Made by a program: the position numbers and the translations under genes. From assembly GCA_959347315.1 (NCBI GenBank), contig OY365813.1, positions 33,136,555 to 33,200,554 on the forward strand: a stretch of DNA of 64,000 bases, given 5' to 3'. Position 1 is the first letter of the stretch. Every line of letters starts with the position of its first letter. Below the pieces are notes generated by a model that did no database searches, was not told the DNA's origin, and saw only the letters and a program-made list of their open reading frames with translations. This stretch comes from Bimastos eiseni (Eukaryota > Annelida > Clitellata > Crassiclitellata > Lumbricidae). Positions 12,901-26,917 of the stretch are shown here, in pieces.

Positions 12901-15900
12901 GAATGAATGAATGAATGAATGAATGAATGAATGAATGAATGAGTGAATGAATGAATGCATGAATGAATGAGTGAATGAATGAATGAATGAATGAATGAAT
13001 GTATGAATGAGTGAATGAATGAATGAATGAATGAATGCATGAATGAGTGAATGAATGAATGAATGAATGAATGAATGAATGAATGAGTGAATGAATGAAT
13101 GAATGAATGAATGAAGGTAGGAAGGAGCGAACGAACTCACGAACTAAGGAACGAACGAACCAAAGGACGAATGAATGAATACCAAAAACTGTTAAAAGTA
13201 TAATTACTGCCGAAGAACCAGATGCTTCCGAAATTGGAGCCTCTGGCTATGATCCGTACTCTATCCTCGGTTCCTATGATCCTATGATCCGTACTCTATC
13301 CTCGGTTCCTATGTTTCGTTTTAACTAACGAGGTTTCCGAGCTGTCATTTCAAATCGAGAGCACTGCACCAACGGAGTTACCATCAAACTAATGAGCTAA
13401 TCAATGGATCTCTTAGAGAAAGAGGATAAAAAGCACCAAACTGTAGGTGTCGGTTTGGTGTGTGTGTATCGTATTGTATTACATCTTTAGATTTATATGG
13501 CGCCTCTTGTGAAATAACTATTCAGGGACGCTCTCAGCACGGAAACCCTGAGGTAAAGGAAACGCCTATAAAGAGCGAGAAGCCGATGGAGATAATCCCG
13601 TCATTAGTAATTTGTCCGTAGTGATGGAGGAAGGTCATTCCAGGTAGATGGACTCGCAACAGCACACGCCAGGTGTTGGGCCAAGGCAGTATTAATCCCT
13701 AGGAACAGGAAGTTGAAGGCTATCAACAGAACGCAAGGATCGAGATGAAGATGGAGATAACGGCTTCCCCAAATGTCAGCATAGGTCTATTAAGCTACAA
13801 CATTCCATCTAATTTTGTGGATGTAGTTGGGCAATCAATTTTGTGAGCGCAACATTTTCAAAATGTTTCAGACTTTTGTGCGTGGGTCGAAGCTGAATGC
13901 GATGATAGTTAGATAAGGACCGCATCTAAAAATTTATGGTGATAAGTTCTGATAACCATAAGAAAAGTCCCTTGTCTATAGATAAATAAGGATACGTAGC
14001 AGACAAGGAACCAAAGTTTCTGGAGTAAGGTAGGACGCATCCGGCTAAGAAACTCGATTTGCGTCATTTCATAAAGAAATTTGTGTGCGCGCATTAAATT
14101 CTTGTGTGCGCTGGTTCCACGGCCTAAATATGTGCGCGCGCACATGCGCACAGCTTAAAGGGACCATTGATAAGTTACCTTCACAATTCACTACAGAGTA
14201 TCTACTCCACGGCTCCACCCAACTACGACACTTTATTCGCTTTAGACTGAGATCGTCTTAATGCAGCCGATCCATATCTTAAAATCTTCATTAATGCTCA
14301 CGATTTACATTAAGCGTAGGCTAAGCCATTTCTCTGAAGGGTCCGTAGTGTAATGTGTAAAACACACTGGGACGCAGAGCTGAGGAGCCAATGTCGATAC
14401 CCTCCATAATCCCCCGAAGGGTTGGCCATTCCTTCTTTCGCTAGGCGGCGTGTTACTTAGAAAGAAACAGATTTATAACCTAATGGGTGCTTTGCATGAC
14501 TGCCGACTGTTAAATTCATCTCCTGTCATATTTTTGTCATCATTCGTTCATGCTGTTGCACGTGTTTGTTTTTGCAGGATGCGAGTTGGACGAATTCCAG
14601 TGTAACAGCACAAGTTGCATTGACGTCATCAAAAGATGCGATCGTTTTGCCGACTGCCCGGATGGCATCGACGAGATCGACTGCGGTGTGTACCTTTACC
14701 GTTCGTTACCCATTAACATACACCTTTACCTATTCTTGTTACATGTACCTTTATCGTAACCAATTAAATATACTTTTGCATTTTCCCGCTACAATACATT
14801 TACGAACTATTGCCTATTCCTATTTACATACCATTACCGTTACCTTTTAAATGTCTTTTTACTCTGTCCTGTTACATAAACATTAATCGTCACCCAATAA
14901 ATATACGTTATCTATTCCTATTACATGTAGGCTTATTGTTACCTTTGGACATACCTCTACGTTTCACCTCAACCTTTTACTTTCATTGGCTTCAAATCGA
15001 ACTTGAAATCATTGTAGTCGTAATCTCCAGACTACTGAAGCGCCACGTGAAAGCCAATCGCAGGGCACCAGCTTATTCACGAGCGCTGACATAACATAAC
15101 ATGACATCAAGGAAATATCGAGCAATGGAGTCGGTCGACCTAGACCCATTGGGAACCTTGCCGTGACCATTTCGACCTAAAACTATTGGGAATCCCAGCT
15201 AGCGTTGATATTTTCCTTCCATGAGCTAGCATTCGTATTCACGCTCAGCTAATTTTTCTTTGACAGATGTCTACGAATGTCCTTCTACGCATGTCAAATG
15301 CGATAATCACCTTTGCGTTCCACGTGACGAAGAATGTGACCACGAAGACGACTGTGGCGACAATTCGGACGAGGCCTCATGTGGTCAGCAGTTACTAACT
15401 TACTCACCTATTCTAGGGTCCGTGTGAGATATGGATAAGAAGGCAATGGGGCGCTGAGCTGAGGAACCTAGTTCGATTCCCGTATCCCCCGTAAGGTTGG
15501 ATAATCCTTCTTTCGCTATATAGCGGTGTTGGTTAAGTTAAATGTATGACGTATTGGGGGCCTTGTATGACTACCAACAGTTAATTCGTGTCCTGTGATA
15601 ACTTTTAATCGTTTGTTCATACTGTACTTGAAATCATACTGTGGTTTGTCAGTTTAAAATTAAACGAATATTATTATGATTATTATTGTATCAGTTGCCT
15701 ACTTTGAGTGACCTCTACATCACTGACACTTTCGAGCAACTGCTTCATCAAAGCACTGGGAGGTGAGATTTAATTTCAAGATGAGGAAGTTTGAAAAAGA
15801 GAGTGGAGGTTTGATAGAGGGAAGTAGAAGTCCCTGCCCACTTCCTTACCTGCTTCTTTACTCACTGACACCATCCAAATTGGGCTGATCTAATTTAACG

Positions 15901-18900
15901 CAAATTGACAATAAGAAACGATGATGCAGAACAATTTCGTATTCAAACAACTCTGCTGGACAAAGTCGATCAACGAAGAAAACGACGGCTTGGACGTATA
16001 GAGAGAGAGACAGAGACAGACAGAGACAGACAGAGACAGACAGACAGACAGGGACTGAGACAGACAGACAGACAGAATGCCAGTTAATCAAATCCCACTC
16101 AATGCACTGCATGCAAGATCCGAATAAAAAAGAAACAAAGGCAGACGAAGACTACGCTGGAAAGATAACACAAATGAAGACATAGCATCACTTGGACTAA
16201 CACCAAGGGAAGCAGTGGACTCAACAAATGACCGACGACAATGCAGGTCATTTCTTCGTACCCGTCGCCCCTAAAATAACTGGCGTCGGAAACTGATGAT
16301 GCTGATGATGATGAAGTTAATCGAATCTCAGATTCTGACCAATCTGATGTCTGCCAAAGATACTTACCACCACCTGATTTGACCGAGCGACCTGTCTACA
16401 ATAAGACCGATCACTATCAGACCATGCAGAGGAAATTACATTTACATAGACAGGCTGTGTAATCGATTGAAAGGTCGCGGGAACCAGCTTATTCGCAGGC
16501 ACCTGATCAAAATGTGAGCGATACTAACCAGATGGATAATTGGCAGAGACTTGGCCCTTGGTTTTTGGGGACAGGTTGGAATAGTCTGGGTTTGTCGGGA
16601 TAGGTAAAAAAAATTGGGTTTATTGGGAACATATGGAAAAAAATGGGGTTTGTGGGGATTGGTGGGAAGAAATGTTGTTAGGAGGGATAGGTCAAAAAAA
16701 TTGGGGTCCGTGGGATCAGGTCTAAAAATCAATTCCCAAGCAAATGGATCCGTCAAGTAAGGATGAACAGTGGAAAACGCTGTATAAATTTATTATGATT
16801 GTGAAATGTCGATGAAATATAGGTGAAGATATAAGCAGCTCCATACCATCCACCTAAAATTTCTGAGGGGACCGTCATCTTCCGCCCTCTCCCCCCTCCC
16901 ATATGTCTCCGCTCCTGTGTGGATCGACGGATAAATTGTAATCGTGATCCCTAAAACTTCTAAGCAGTCACCCGAAAAACAAGCGTAGGGCACCAGCCTA
17001 TTCACGAGCGCTGCGTCTAATCTTAAGGGCTGTCTATAGGTTAGTCCCCGCATTGTCATCTCCGCTGTTATTACTTTGTGATGTGACCAGATTACCGTGT
17101 TTGTTTCGGAACGGAATGGAGATGTGGAAACGAACAGTGCATTCCTAATAACTACCTTTGCGACGGACAGAACGACTGCATCGACGGAAGTGACGAAATC
17201 AACTGCGGTTAGTACTCAGTACCCAGTGCAAAATACTAGGTACTATGTACCCATTACCAGGCATTAAGTACCAGGCACCCATTATCAAATATCAAGTAGT
17301 AAGAATGAACCCATTTACCATTACCAAGTTTGAAGTACAAAGTATAAAGAACACAATACCAAGTACAGAACACCAAATACCTAGTACGCAGCACCTAATG
17401 ATCATTGCCCAATGCTTATAGTCAAGAGCCAAGCACCTGGTGTCAATTACCGCTTTCCCAGTACCAAGTAGTACCCAATACCGAGTGCCAAGTACCAAGT
17501 GAGTGAGTGGACGGACGGATGGATGGGCTTGACTATGGGCTTGGGGTGAGTTTCGGGAGTTGAATGGATGGTTCGATGTTTAGATGTAATTTGATATTAT
17601 CGAGCATTTATATAGCGCCTCTTTAAACAGAAATGCTCAGAGGCGCTCTATACACTGGCCTGAATAACGTTAAGTGTCATGTTGAACAATTAAAATATAT
17701 CAGTTAGCATAACAGAGGAAAGCATAAGCTGAAAAGAGTTGCCAGTGATGGGACCATGCACAAGCGTGGAACGAACCAACGGATTCCCGTCAACAGCTGA
17801 CAGATGGCTGGGATGTTCAGAGTCTTTCTCTCTGTCTCTCTCTCTCTCTCTCTGTCTGTCTCTCTCTGTCTGTCTCTCTCTGTCTCTCTCTCTCTCTATG
17901 TATATATGTATATATATATATATATGGAGGAGATGGATCGGATGATTGAACAGGTGGCTGGATAAGGAGAGAGGGATGTACAAGGGACGGACGGAGATGC
18001 GAGATAGATAAGACGTGCTCAAGTGATAGGAACTAACGCTGCTGTTGAATTGCTGGGCACCGGTGCTATGTGTTTACCGGACTGATATGCTTATGCTGCA
18101 CAGATCGACTGATTATGAACTCAAAGGGGATAACATTCTGGATTTGAGTTCTTATTTTGTTTGCATGTAGCGTCTTGAACTTGTAGCGATATTATTGTCT
18201 AGTGGTTGGTTTAATTAAGATGGACAAAAACGGAGGGAGGAATGGAGGCCTTTCCATCCTTCGCGTTCCATCCTTTGTGCTTTCCTTCCATTTCCTCTTG
18301 TTCCTTCCCTTCTTCCCTCCGTCCTTGCTTCCTTCCTTCCATACATCCTTCATTCTTTCTTTCTTTCTTTTCGTACTTTTTTCCTAATTGCTTTTTTGCC
18401 TCTTTCCTCGTTCCTCCCTTCTTTCCCTTCATTCTTCCTTTCTTCCCTCCTCCCTTTGTCATTCTTCGATCCTTCCTTCCATCTTCTCCTGTTCCTTCCT
18501 TCTATTCTTACTTCCTTCCTACTTTCTTTTTCCTTCTTCCCCGTTCCTTATTTCCTATCTTTCTTTCCCTTAATCCTTCCTTCCTTCCAGCATCTCTTGT
18601 TCTTTCTTTCCTTTTCTTTTCTCTCGTTCCTTCCTTTCTTACCTCCTTCCCTCCTTCTTTTCCTCCTTCTGCCCATCATCCTTTCTTCCTTTTATCTTTT
18701 CTTTACACCCTATTTCCTCCATACTTTTTATTCCTTCATCAATCTTTATTAGTTTCTTCCTTCTTTCCCTGCATTTTTCATTTCTCCCCTCCTCCCTCCC
18801 TCTTCCCTTCTTTCTTTTTCTCTTCTGTCCTTCCCTCGATCCCTGTCCCTTCTCTCCCTCCATCTGTCCCCCACGATCGACCACCCACGTCCAAATAACT

Positions 18901-21900
18901 CCTATAACTCCCCATTTTCCCCCAAACTCAACAATTCCTATCAAATCCACAACCCTCGCATCACCTCACGACCCCTTCATCCAATTCCATAGTCATCTTT
19001 CACCCGCCTCTCGCAGCTGTCACGACGCACAACCCGACCTTTAACCTCATCATCCCGCTACCATAAGCACCCTCACCCCGTTTTTTTCTATGCGGCCATA
19101 TCTCAACGCCGCAATGGTCGCCAACCATTCTGTGTCCATCCGTCTTCGGAACAATCGTATCCATCATCCTTTTTACACGTATCGAACATTGAATCAAGCC
19201 ATGCGAACGCTCTCTGCTAAGTGCTTATGTCTGTAGATACGATACACTAATGTAGCGGCAAGACTCTTTCTTGGCTGGTATTCGGGACGGTCGATATTGT
19301 ATTGCATTGTATTGTATTCGCTCATTCGCTTTCGAAATTTATGTAGCGCTCCTTCAGGATGTCGACTTATAGGGAAAGTTATTATCACTTTGTGCTGGCG
19401 AAGTGGTAATGCATTGGCTCTTCTCTGTCTATCATACTAGATCTCACTAAAAATTGGCTAATCTTGGATTAGGTCTAGCTTTGTTTTACGAATTGCTTTC
19501 CTGTTGAGAGGGAGGAGAAGGCGATTATTAGGTGGAAAAGAAACGGATGGTAGTTACCACTTTGGGCTGGCAAAGTGGTAATGTTTTGCTCATACACATC
19601 ATACCTTATCTGACTACAAGTTTCATCTTTGATCTAGTGTTGCTATATTTTACGAATTATTGTTTTCTGGTTGAGAAGGAGGAAGAAGAGAAAATCAGGT
19701 GTAATATAAAAGGAAGTTTGCTACCACTCTGTGTTGAAAAAGTGGTAACATCTTGTTCTACCATATCCATCTGACTAAATGTTGGTTTACTTGGAATTTG
19801 CCTTGGTTTATTTTACGAATTGCTCCCTGGTTGAGTGGGCTGAAGAAGAGAAAAGAAGTTTGAAGAGAGAGTGAATGTTGATACCACTCTGGGATGGTAA
19901 AGTGGTAATACCATATCATACTCTACATTAGTAAACGTTGGCTATCTTAGATTATTCCTTGCTTTATTTTTACAATTACTCGCTACTTCAAAGGGACGAA
20001 GGAGAGAAAATGAGGTGGAAAATGGAGGGAATGTTGCTCCCATTTTGTGGTGGCAAAATGGGAGCATCCATTTGCAACATCATACTCTATCTGACTAAAA
20101 GTTGGCTTATCTTAGATTACTCCTTGCTTCTGCTTGAGCAGCAATGAACGTATCCTCTGTGTTTCCTCCGCGTCTTCGCTGTTTTTGGTCCATTCGTCAG
20201 TCATTGCCTTGTAAGCGAAGAATCTCATCGATAGGTCGGCGCTTAGCTTTGCTGACAGCAGTTAAGCGCTCGGCTGATGGTGCCAGCGATCGTTCGACGG
20301 ATTTGCTGAAAGCCAGCATTCAATCGTTTGAGCAGGATTCTTCTCTCATGCGACGCGGGATGATCTTCTATCTAGTTTTTAAGTTTCCCTTTTCCCATTC
20401 ATATTCGTGTGTGCGTGTGTATGTGTGTGCGTGTGTTTGTATGTAGGTGAGTGTGTATATATGTATGTGTGTGTGTATTGATGTGTGCATGCAACTATGC
20501 TTCCATGTGAACCTGTGGACGTATTTACATATCAATGCAAGTAGCATTGAGCGTTTTTACGTAGCTCACAAAGAGGAAGCACTCACTCATAGCTATAAAA
20601 TTTGGAGAATTAATTTCTTGTTGTCTATATGTATTACTCATCAAGTCGAAAATACTTTTTTATACATGGATCCTGAAATTGCATCGCTGCCCTTTCTTAC
20701 TTGAAAAGGTCATCATAGTTATTCTATCTCGCAATTTATTGTTTTCTTATTCGAATGTCAAAGCTTTGAATCGTTCATGGTAGAATTCTACTTTTCCTCG
20801 TAGTCTTGTCTCGCAGAGTTTTCAGATGTTCTGTCATAACATATTGGCTGCCGACGGCTAAATTCGACTCCTGTGATAACGTATCATCATTCGTTAATAC
20901 TGTTCTTCTAATCAAACAATGGTTTGTCAGTTTGAAATTAAACGATTATTGTTATTATTATTATTATTATTTATTATTATTATTATTATTGCTACTGTTA
21001 ATGTTATTATTTTTTTTCCCGAGGTACATGAATATTTCATGAATATTTCATAAATATTTCATAAATATTTCATGATTATTTTATGAATATTACACCCTAC
21101 TCTAGTGTTCTGTATTGTTCATCCTTGCCACAGCCATATGTGCGGGAGTGAAATTCTTCCGACCACCCCAAAACCCACAACCAATTCTCCGCCTATCGAT
21201 GGGTCTACCTTACCGTTGCTTGTGCAAGAGAAAACTACCCATGGCCAGATATCACATCCCTTATGAAATGAGGTGTTCTCTGTTTTTATGTAAGATGTCC
21301 TCCAAGGTATTCCATATGCTACCCGTCACATACTATTTAATAACACAAATCAAAGCGAACAGGCTGGCACAACGAACATACATATATATATATATATATG
21401 TATATATATTCTGTGTGTGTGCGTGAGCGTATAATATCAGATCAAGGCACTTAGCGTGTCTAGCGTCGAGTATCTCGCCGAAGACAATAATACACTCAAG
21501 GCTATGAAACTGATCCGAAGCGGTGCGCTCTAAAATAGCCTTTAATGTGATTAGTATTAATGCATGCAGTCTGAAAGTATGATTTTTTTAATTAAAGAAA
21601 TATGATCATCCTGCTTTCTCTCATTATGTTTAAATACCTAAACACACGCATTCACGCACGCTCTCTTCGTCTCTGAGGCAAATTATGTTATTATATTATA
21701 CTAGCTATCTCGTTTACTTGCCCATTCACGCCATACATCCAAGACATAACAGCTCACTCACTCACCCACCTCACTCATACACTCACTAACTCACTCACTC
21801 ACTCACTCACTCACTCACTCACTCACTCACTCACTCACTCACTCACTCACTCACTCACTCACTCACTCATTCAATTGTGATGCTATATGATAAATCGGTT

Positions 21901-22026
21901 TCTTTTCTCAGCGACCTTTATAAAAGATGCTTTGCGCAAACTCCCTCGTTCAGTATTTCCCCTCTCTCTCTCTCTCTCTCTCTCCCTCTCTCTCTCTCTC
22001 TTCCTCTCTCTCTCTCCCTCTCTCTC

Positions 22027-22057
<31 letters not shown>

Positions 22058-25000
22058 TTCTCTGACTTCGTCCCTCCTTCCACTCCCTGTTTCTTCCTTC
22101 TTTCCTTTGACCACTAACTACGTCAATTATATATATTATATACCTCCAGGATATCTGGCAACTGCATACGATGGACTTTCAGATGATACTGCCTAAGATA
22201 TAATGGCCGCCTGTCAAAGACGTCTGACTGTTCTCGCCACGCTAACTGTGTATTCTTACCTAAGTGGTAATATATATATATGTAATTTTATACATATATA
22301 TATATTCGTATAATACGATCTTATACTATTTCATATGCAATAATATTTTATATTAGGAGACCATTTTTTAATAATTTACTGAACGCAATCATGAGCAGCA
22401 AAAACGTATAAGAAGTTCCTTCATTGCTTTCTTCCTTTCTTTATTCTATCCTTCCTGTCATTTTTTTCTACTTTCCTCCCTAACTTTACTCATTACCCTT
22501 CTTCCCACAATAAATGATTAATTAATTAATTCCTTCATTCATTTATTCGTACATTAATTCCTTCAATTCCTTCTTTCTTTCCTTATTATTTCATTCCTCA
22601 CTTCTGTCTAGCCTTCCTTTCTTCTTTCCTTCCGGTTTTCCTTCCTTCCTTCCTTCCGTCCTTCCTTCCTTCCTTCCTTCCTCTCTCCTGCCTTCCTTTC
22701 CTCAGGTTAATAATCCGATGTCCAGTAATTTAGCTGCAGCGTTGATTGCGCGAAAATCGATCAAATTCGTAGGTTTGTATTGCTCCCTTGTGAGGCACCG
22801 GAGATGGTTCGATCGAGTCAACGGATTATTAGAACCACCATAGATAAGGATTATTTGCCTTCCATATTCCCATCCCTATGTTGACGAGCATGGATTCTGT
22901 TTGCGTAATCAAGTCTGCTGCGTTGGGTTTTTCGAGAGTTTTTGTAGCGGAAGACGTTGCTACGGAATCCTAGAAGAACCTCTGGCATTAATTGCGGTAT
23001 TTGCGTTGTGGACTTGATTACCAGTTTCTAGGCAAAAGAGACACTGGCTTGGCTGTAAGTCTAAGTGGGACGCGGTGGCGTAGCGGTATATTCTGCGCCT
23101 TGCACCCGAAGGGTCGCAGGTTCGAACCCACCTCAAGTCACTGCCTAGTGACATTGGACAAAGTGCTCACCCATAATTGTCTGTGAGGAAGACAACGGAA
23201 ACCATCTCACTCATCTGATCCCCGGGTGGCGTAGAAAGCCAATGAACCTGCCTTCGGATAGAGAGATCATCGTCGTCGCCGTCGTCGTCGTCATCGTCGC
23301 TGTCGTCGTCGTCATCATCATCATATATCATCATCACACGCTTAAGTAACGGGTTTCGTTGTCAGATTGTTATATTTTATTTCTTATCATGTAATATGAA
23401 TCGTCGAATATTTCTCGTAGACCACCGGCGCAATTTGGAAGTGATGGATGTATAGTATTGTGGAAAACACACTGGCTTGGAAAGCTTAAGAACAGAGTCC
23501 GCGTCCGTATCCACTATTGTTGTAGTAGTAGTATTAATAGTTGTGGAAGTGGTCGAAGTGGTAGTAGTATTGTAATAGACATAATCAAAGCCTGTCATTT
23601 CCAATGAAAATTAATCTTTCAAATCTTGTAATTATTTTTCCTCCCGTTATTGCAGAGGCTCATACGCGTTGCGAGAACGGGCTCTACGTTTCAAAGAACC
23701 ACACGTGTGACGGATGGGTCGATTGTGTCGACTCACAAACAGACGAAGAGAACTGTGAGTATTTGAGGTCAAGGTAAAGGCGCTAAGTAATTAAATCCTG
23801 NNNNNNNNNNNNNNNNNNNNNNNNNNNNNNNNNNNNNNNNNNNNNNNNNNNNNNNNNNNNNNNNNNNNNNNNNNNNNNNNNNNNNNNNNNNNNNNNNNNN
23901 NNNNNNNNNNNNNNNNNNNNNNNNNNNNNNNNNNNNNNNNNNNNNNNNNNNNNNNNNNNNNNNNNNNNNNNNNNNNNNNNNNNNNNNNNNNNNNNNNNNN
24001 AATTGGACCAACTATTCGGCCGAATGCGAATAGCCTAGTATACTAAATAGGTCTACCGACAAATTTCAAAACTTAAAATGTTAGCAAAGGCCTCAGTTCA
24101 ATAAAAATAATAAATAAACTAAAAGTAATCAATGTACATAAATGTATAATATATAAATACCCATATCTGTTACATAGTTGTATTGGTTATTGTTATATGT
24201 GTACTGTGTTTTATATATATATATATATATATATTAGGGTGCTTCTAAAAATGAAAAGTTTAATGAAGGCATTCTCCAACCCACCACTCTGTTTCATTAG
24301 CTCTACAAATGATACAGTTCAATTTTTATTAAAAAAACAGTATTTAGAACTTGACCAAATCGCTCCAAGTTTTTAAAAAAATGCTCATTGATTCGTCAAT
24401 ATTCGACTGTTGTTAAAGTGCCACTGTTTGCTGCTATATGATAGTCTACTGTGACTTGGCTTGCACAATGGCTGCAGCTTTGGTTGGAGCTGAAAATAAG
24501 GTTATGTGGTGCTCAAGAACCTGTAGGAGCTACTGCTTTTGCTCCTCATTTCTGGTCATGGAAGAGTCGAATTCCTGGATGAGGGCAACTCGACGCTCAG
24601 GCAGGTCATTGACGACTTTCAAGGAGAAACAAGTTTCCAGACTTCTGCTATATTCTGACTGTTATTCCCATTCGCTTGGATCGAGTTCCAGAAAAGTCTC
24701 ATCCAGGTTAGGAATCCAGAAGTATTTCGTGGTTAATTTTGTGACAAAATCGCGCAAATTCTTGTTCACAAGCTTACTGAATGGCAAGTTGCGTTTTAGA
24801 GGATTGTCAGAACCATCGTTATGTTTCAGGTCATCATTCACTTTTCGTCGAAGGAAACATTCTTGTCAAAGAAAGCAAAGCTAAGACAGACACCACACTA
24901 CCACAGATGGCGGCTGAATGCTGTTGTGGCGACATTCTTGTCTTCAAACAGAGTCAACTTACGGAGAAGAGCAAGGTCGTTCCTAGGAGCTATAGTTGCC

Positions 25001-26201
25001 GATGGACTCGGGGACCAGTATCTCACGTATATACAAGTTACAAACATAGATACTGTTTTCAAGTGATCCCAGACTTGCTTGTCATAAGAATGATGATCCA
25101 TGACGAGATAACTTTGGTCTATGAGTCAATGGAAACTGGCTATGGAACAACCACATGTTTAGAAATAAATAGCCCTTGCCATCCAACGAGCACAATGAAC
25201 TGCTCTAGGATACAAAAAATTTATACCTCGAGGAGGAACTGTTCCAAAGAAAATGATAGCGAGCTCCAAAAGTTCTCGATAGTCATCTCGAGGGTGAAAT
25301 TCGTTCAATTGAGAAACAGTAAATTTTATGATGTTCTTTCTCCACGGAGAAATTACAGATGCCATGCTCTCAACTTCCATTGCTGTGGAAAATTGACTCT
25401 CATTGATGTGAGGCCAGTACTCTGGGAATTTACTGAGTTTGATACATCATGGAGGCTGATGACACGTTCCAACATGATTTCTGACATGTCGTGGCTGCAA
25501 GCTAAGTTTAAAACTTGTCGAAATTCCTGCTCAAGTCTGACACATACTACGCCTTTGACTTCTGTATTTGAAGCGGTAATGTCAAAACATAACCTCTGAT
25601 ATGGTCCTGTAATTCCCGTTCATCTATGGTCTACATAATTTCGCGAGCCATAGTAGCTGCTGTTCCGTCATGGAGTTTTGGAACAGATAACAGCTTTATG
25701 ACGTTTTGACCGTGGAACTAGAATGGGAAATTTGTCAACTTTTACTCTTCCAGGTGCTGTGAAGTCGTGCATGATCTTGCATCTGATCGTAGCATTAAAA
25801 ATTTTTACAAAGTCCATTGGCCAATGTAATATTGCCAACATTCACAATTCCTTATTGAAGATTTTAAAATGATGATAAATGTAAACAAAGTAATAAGTTT
25901 AAATATTAAGATATTGTTGTTTAAAAATGAATGCTACAAGATGGCTGTTGGTCACATGGCCAATGACCTTTGACTAAATCTGGAACACAAAATAATGTAT
26001 TATGCCTTAGATGGGCTTATTAAAAAATTTTGAATAACATTTTTTAATTAGAATAATAAAAATCGTTTGGTCAAGTCCTAAACATTGTTCAAATTAAAAA
26101 ATATTTCGAATATACAGTTTTCATGCCAAGAGGCACCGAATGGTGGGTTGGAGAAATAAAAATAAATAACTTTATTTTTTTACATTATGGATGGAAGCAC
26201 C

Positions 26202-26242
<41 letters not shown>

Positions 26243-26716
26243 ATATATATACTGTGCATGAAACTTTAGTTTATATTTATTTGTATTTATATATAACTTT
26301 TACGCTTACATAATTAAGTGCTGTGAGACATTTATTAGGTTACATTTGCTAATTACGTTGAAGAGTAGCCTATTATTTATTTATTCGCTTATTAATAATT
26401 AACACTTGTTACTTAATCGAGTATCAATCGTATAGTCTGGACCAAATCAGAATCAATGCTCCTTGAAACCAGGATTGTTGATTCCACGGAGTATCCAGTC
26501 CAATGGACGAATCGTCAGGAATGCGGCCTCGCGGGATGCGGCCATTGTCCGTAGGTCCTCTTGTCCCTATCCGGAAATTGTGCGCTGAGTCTGGGATTAA
26601 TTTCTTTAGCGCATCGGTCTCTCTTCCGGTGAACAAAGCGCGACATGTAATTAGTAATTTGTGTCCCCGTCGGCGCGGAGGAATACAGAGATAGGCGGAG
26701 AGAGTGATACGTACGT

Positions 26717-26750
<34 letters not shown>

Positions 26751-26853
26751 TGAGAGAGAGAGGGAGAGAGACAGATGGAGAGAGAGATACAGAGATGGAG
26801 AGACAGACAGATAGACAGAGACACAGAGGTAGAGACAGAGAGACATGGAGTTA

Positions 26854-26917
<64 letters not shown>

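Noticed and set aside
12791..13115. CRISPR-like or other prokaryotic array among the regular repeats
   Set aside because: Repeats are simple tandem units without unique spacers, and the genomic context is animal.
12748..13140. 130-codon FIHSFIHS frame on the minus strand
   Set aside because: It is a direct product of the AATG tetranucleotide array.
18242..18950. 218-codon FPSFLPSF frame and its antisense Lys/Glu-rich frame
   Set aside because: Pyrimidine tract without domain structure.
20144..20446. 100-codon frame in a GC-richer island
   Set aside because: No recognisable domain, the end is a GT microsatellite and no splice context was found; recorded only as unrecognised sequence.
23069..23140. 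Possible tRNA gene with perfect A and B boxes
   Set aside because: No closing acceptor or anticodon stem, and it continues into a SINE body with a simple-repeat tail.
24438..25599. Plus-strand frames of 148 and 272 codons within the TIR element
   Set aside because: Conserved protein blocks read on the minus strand; these are antisense shadows of the degraded transposon gene.
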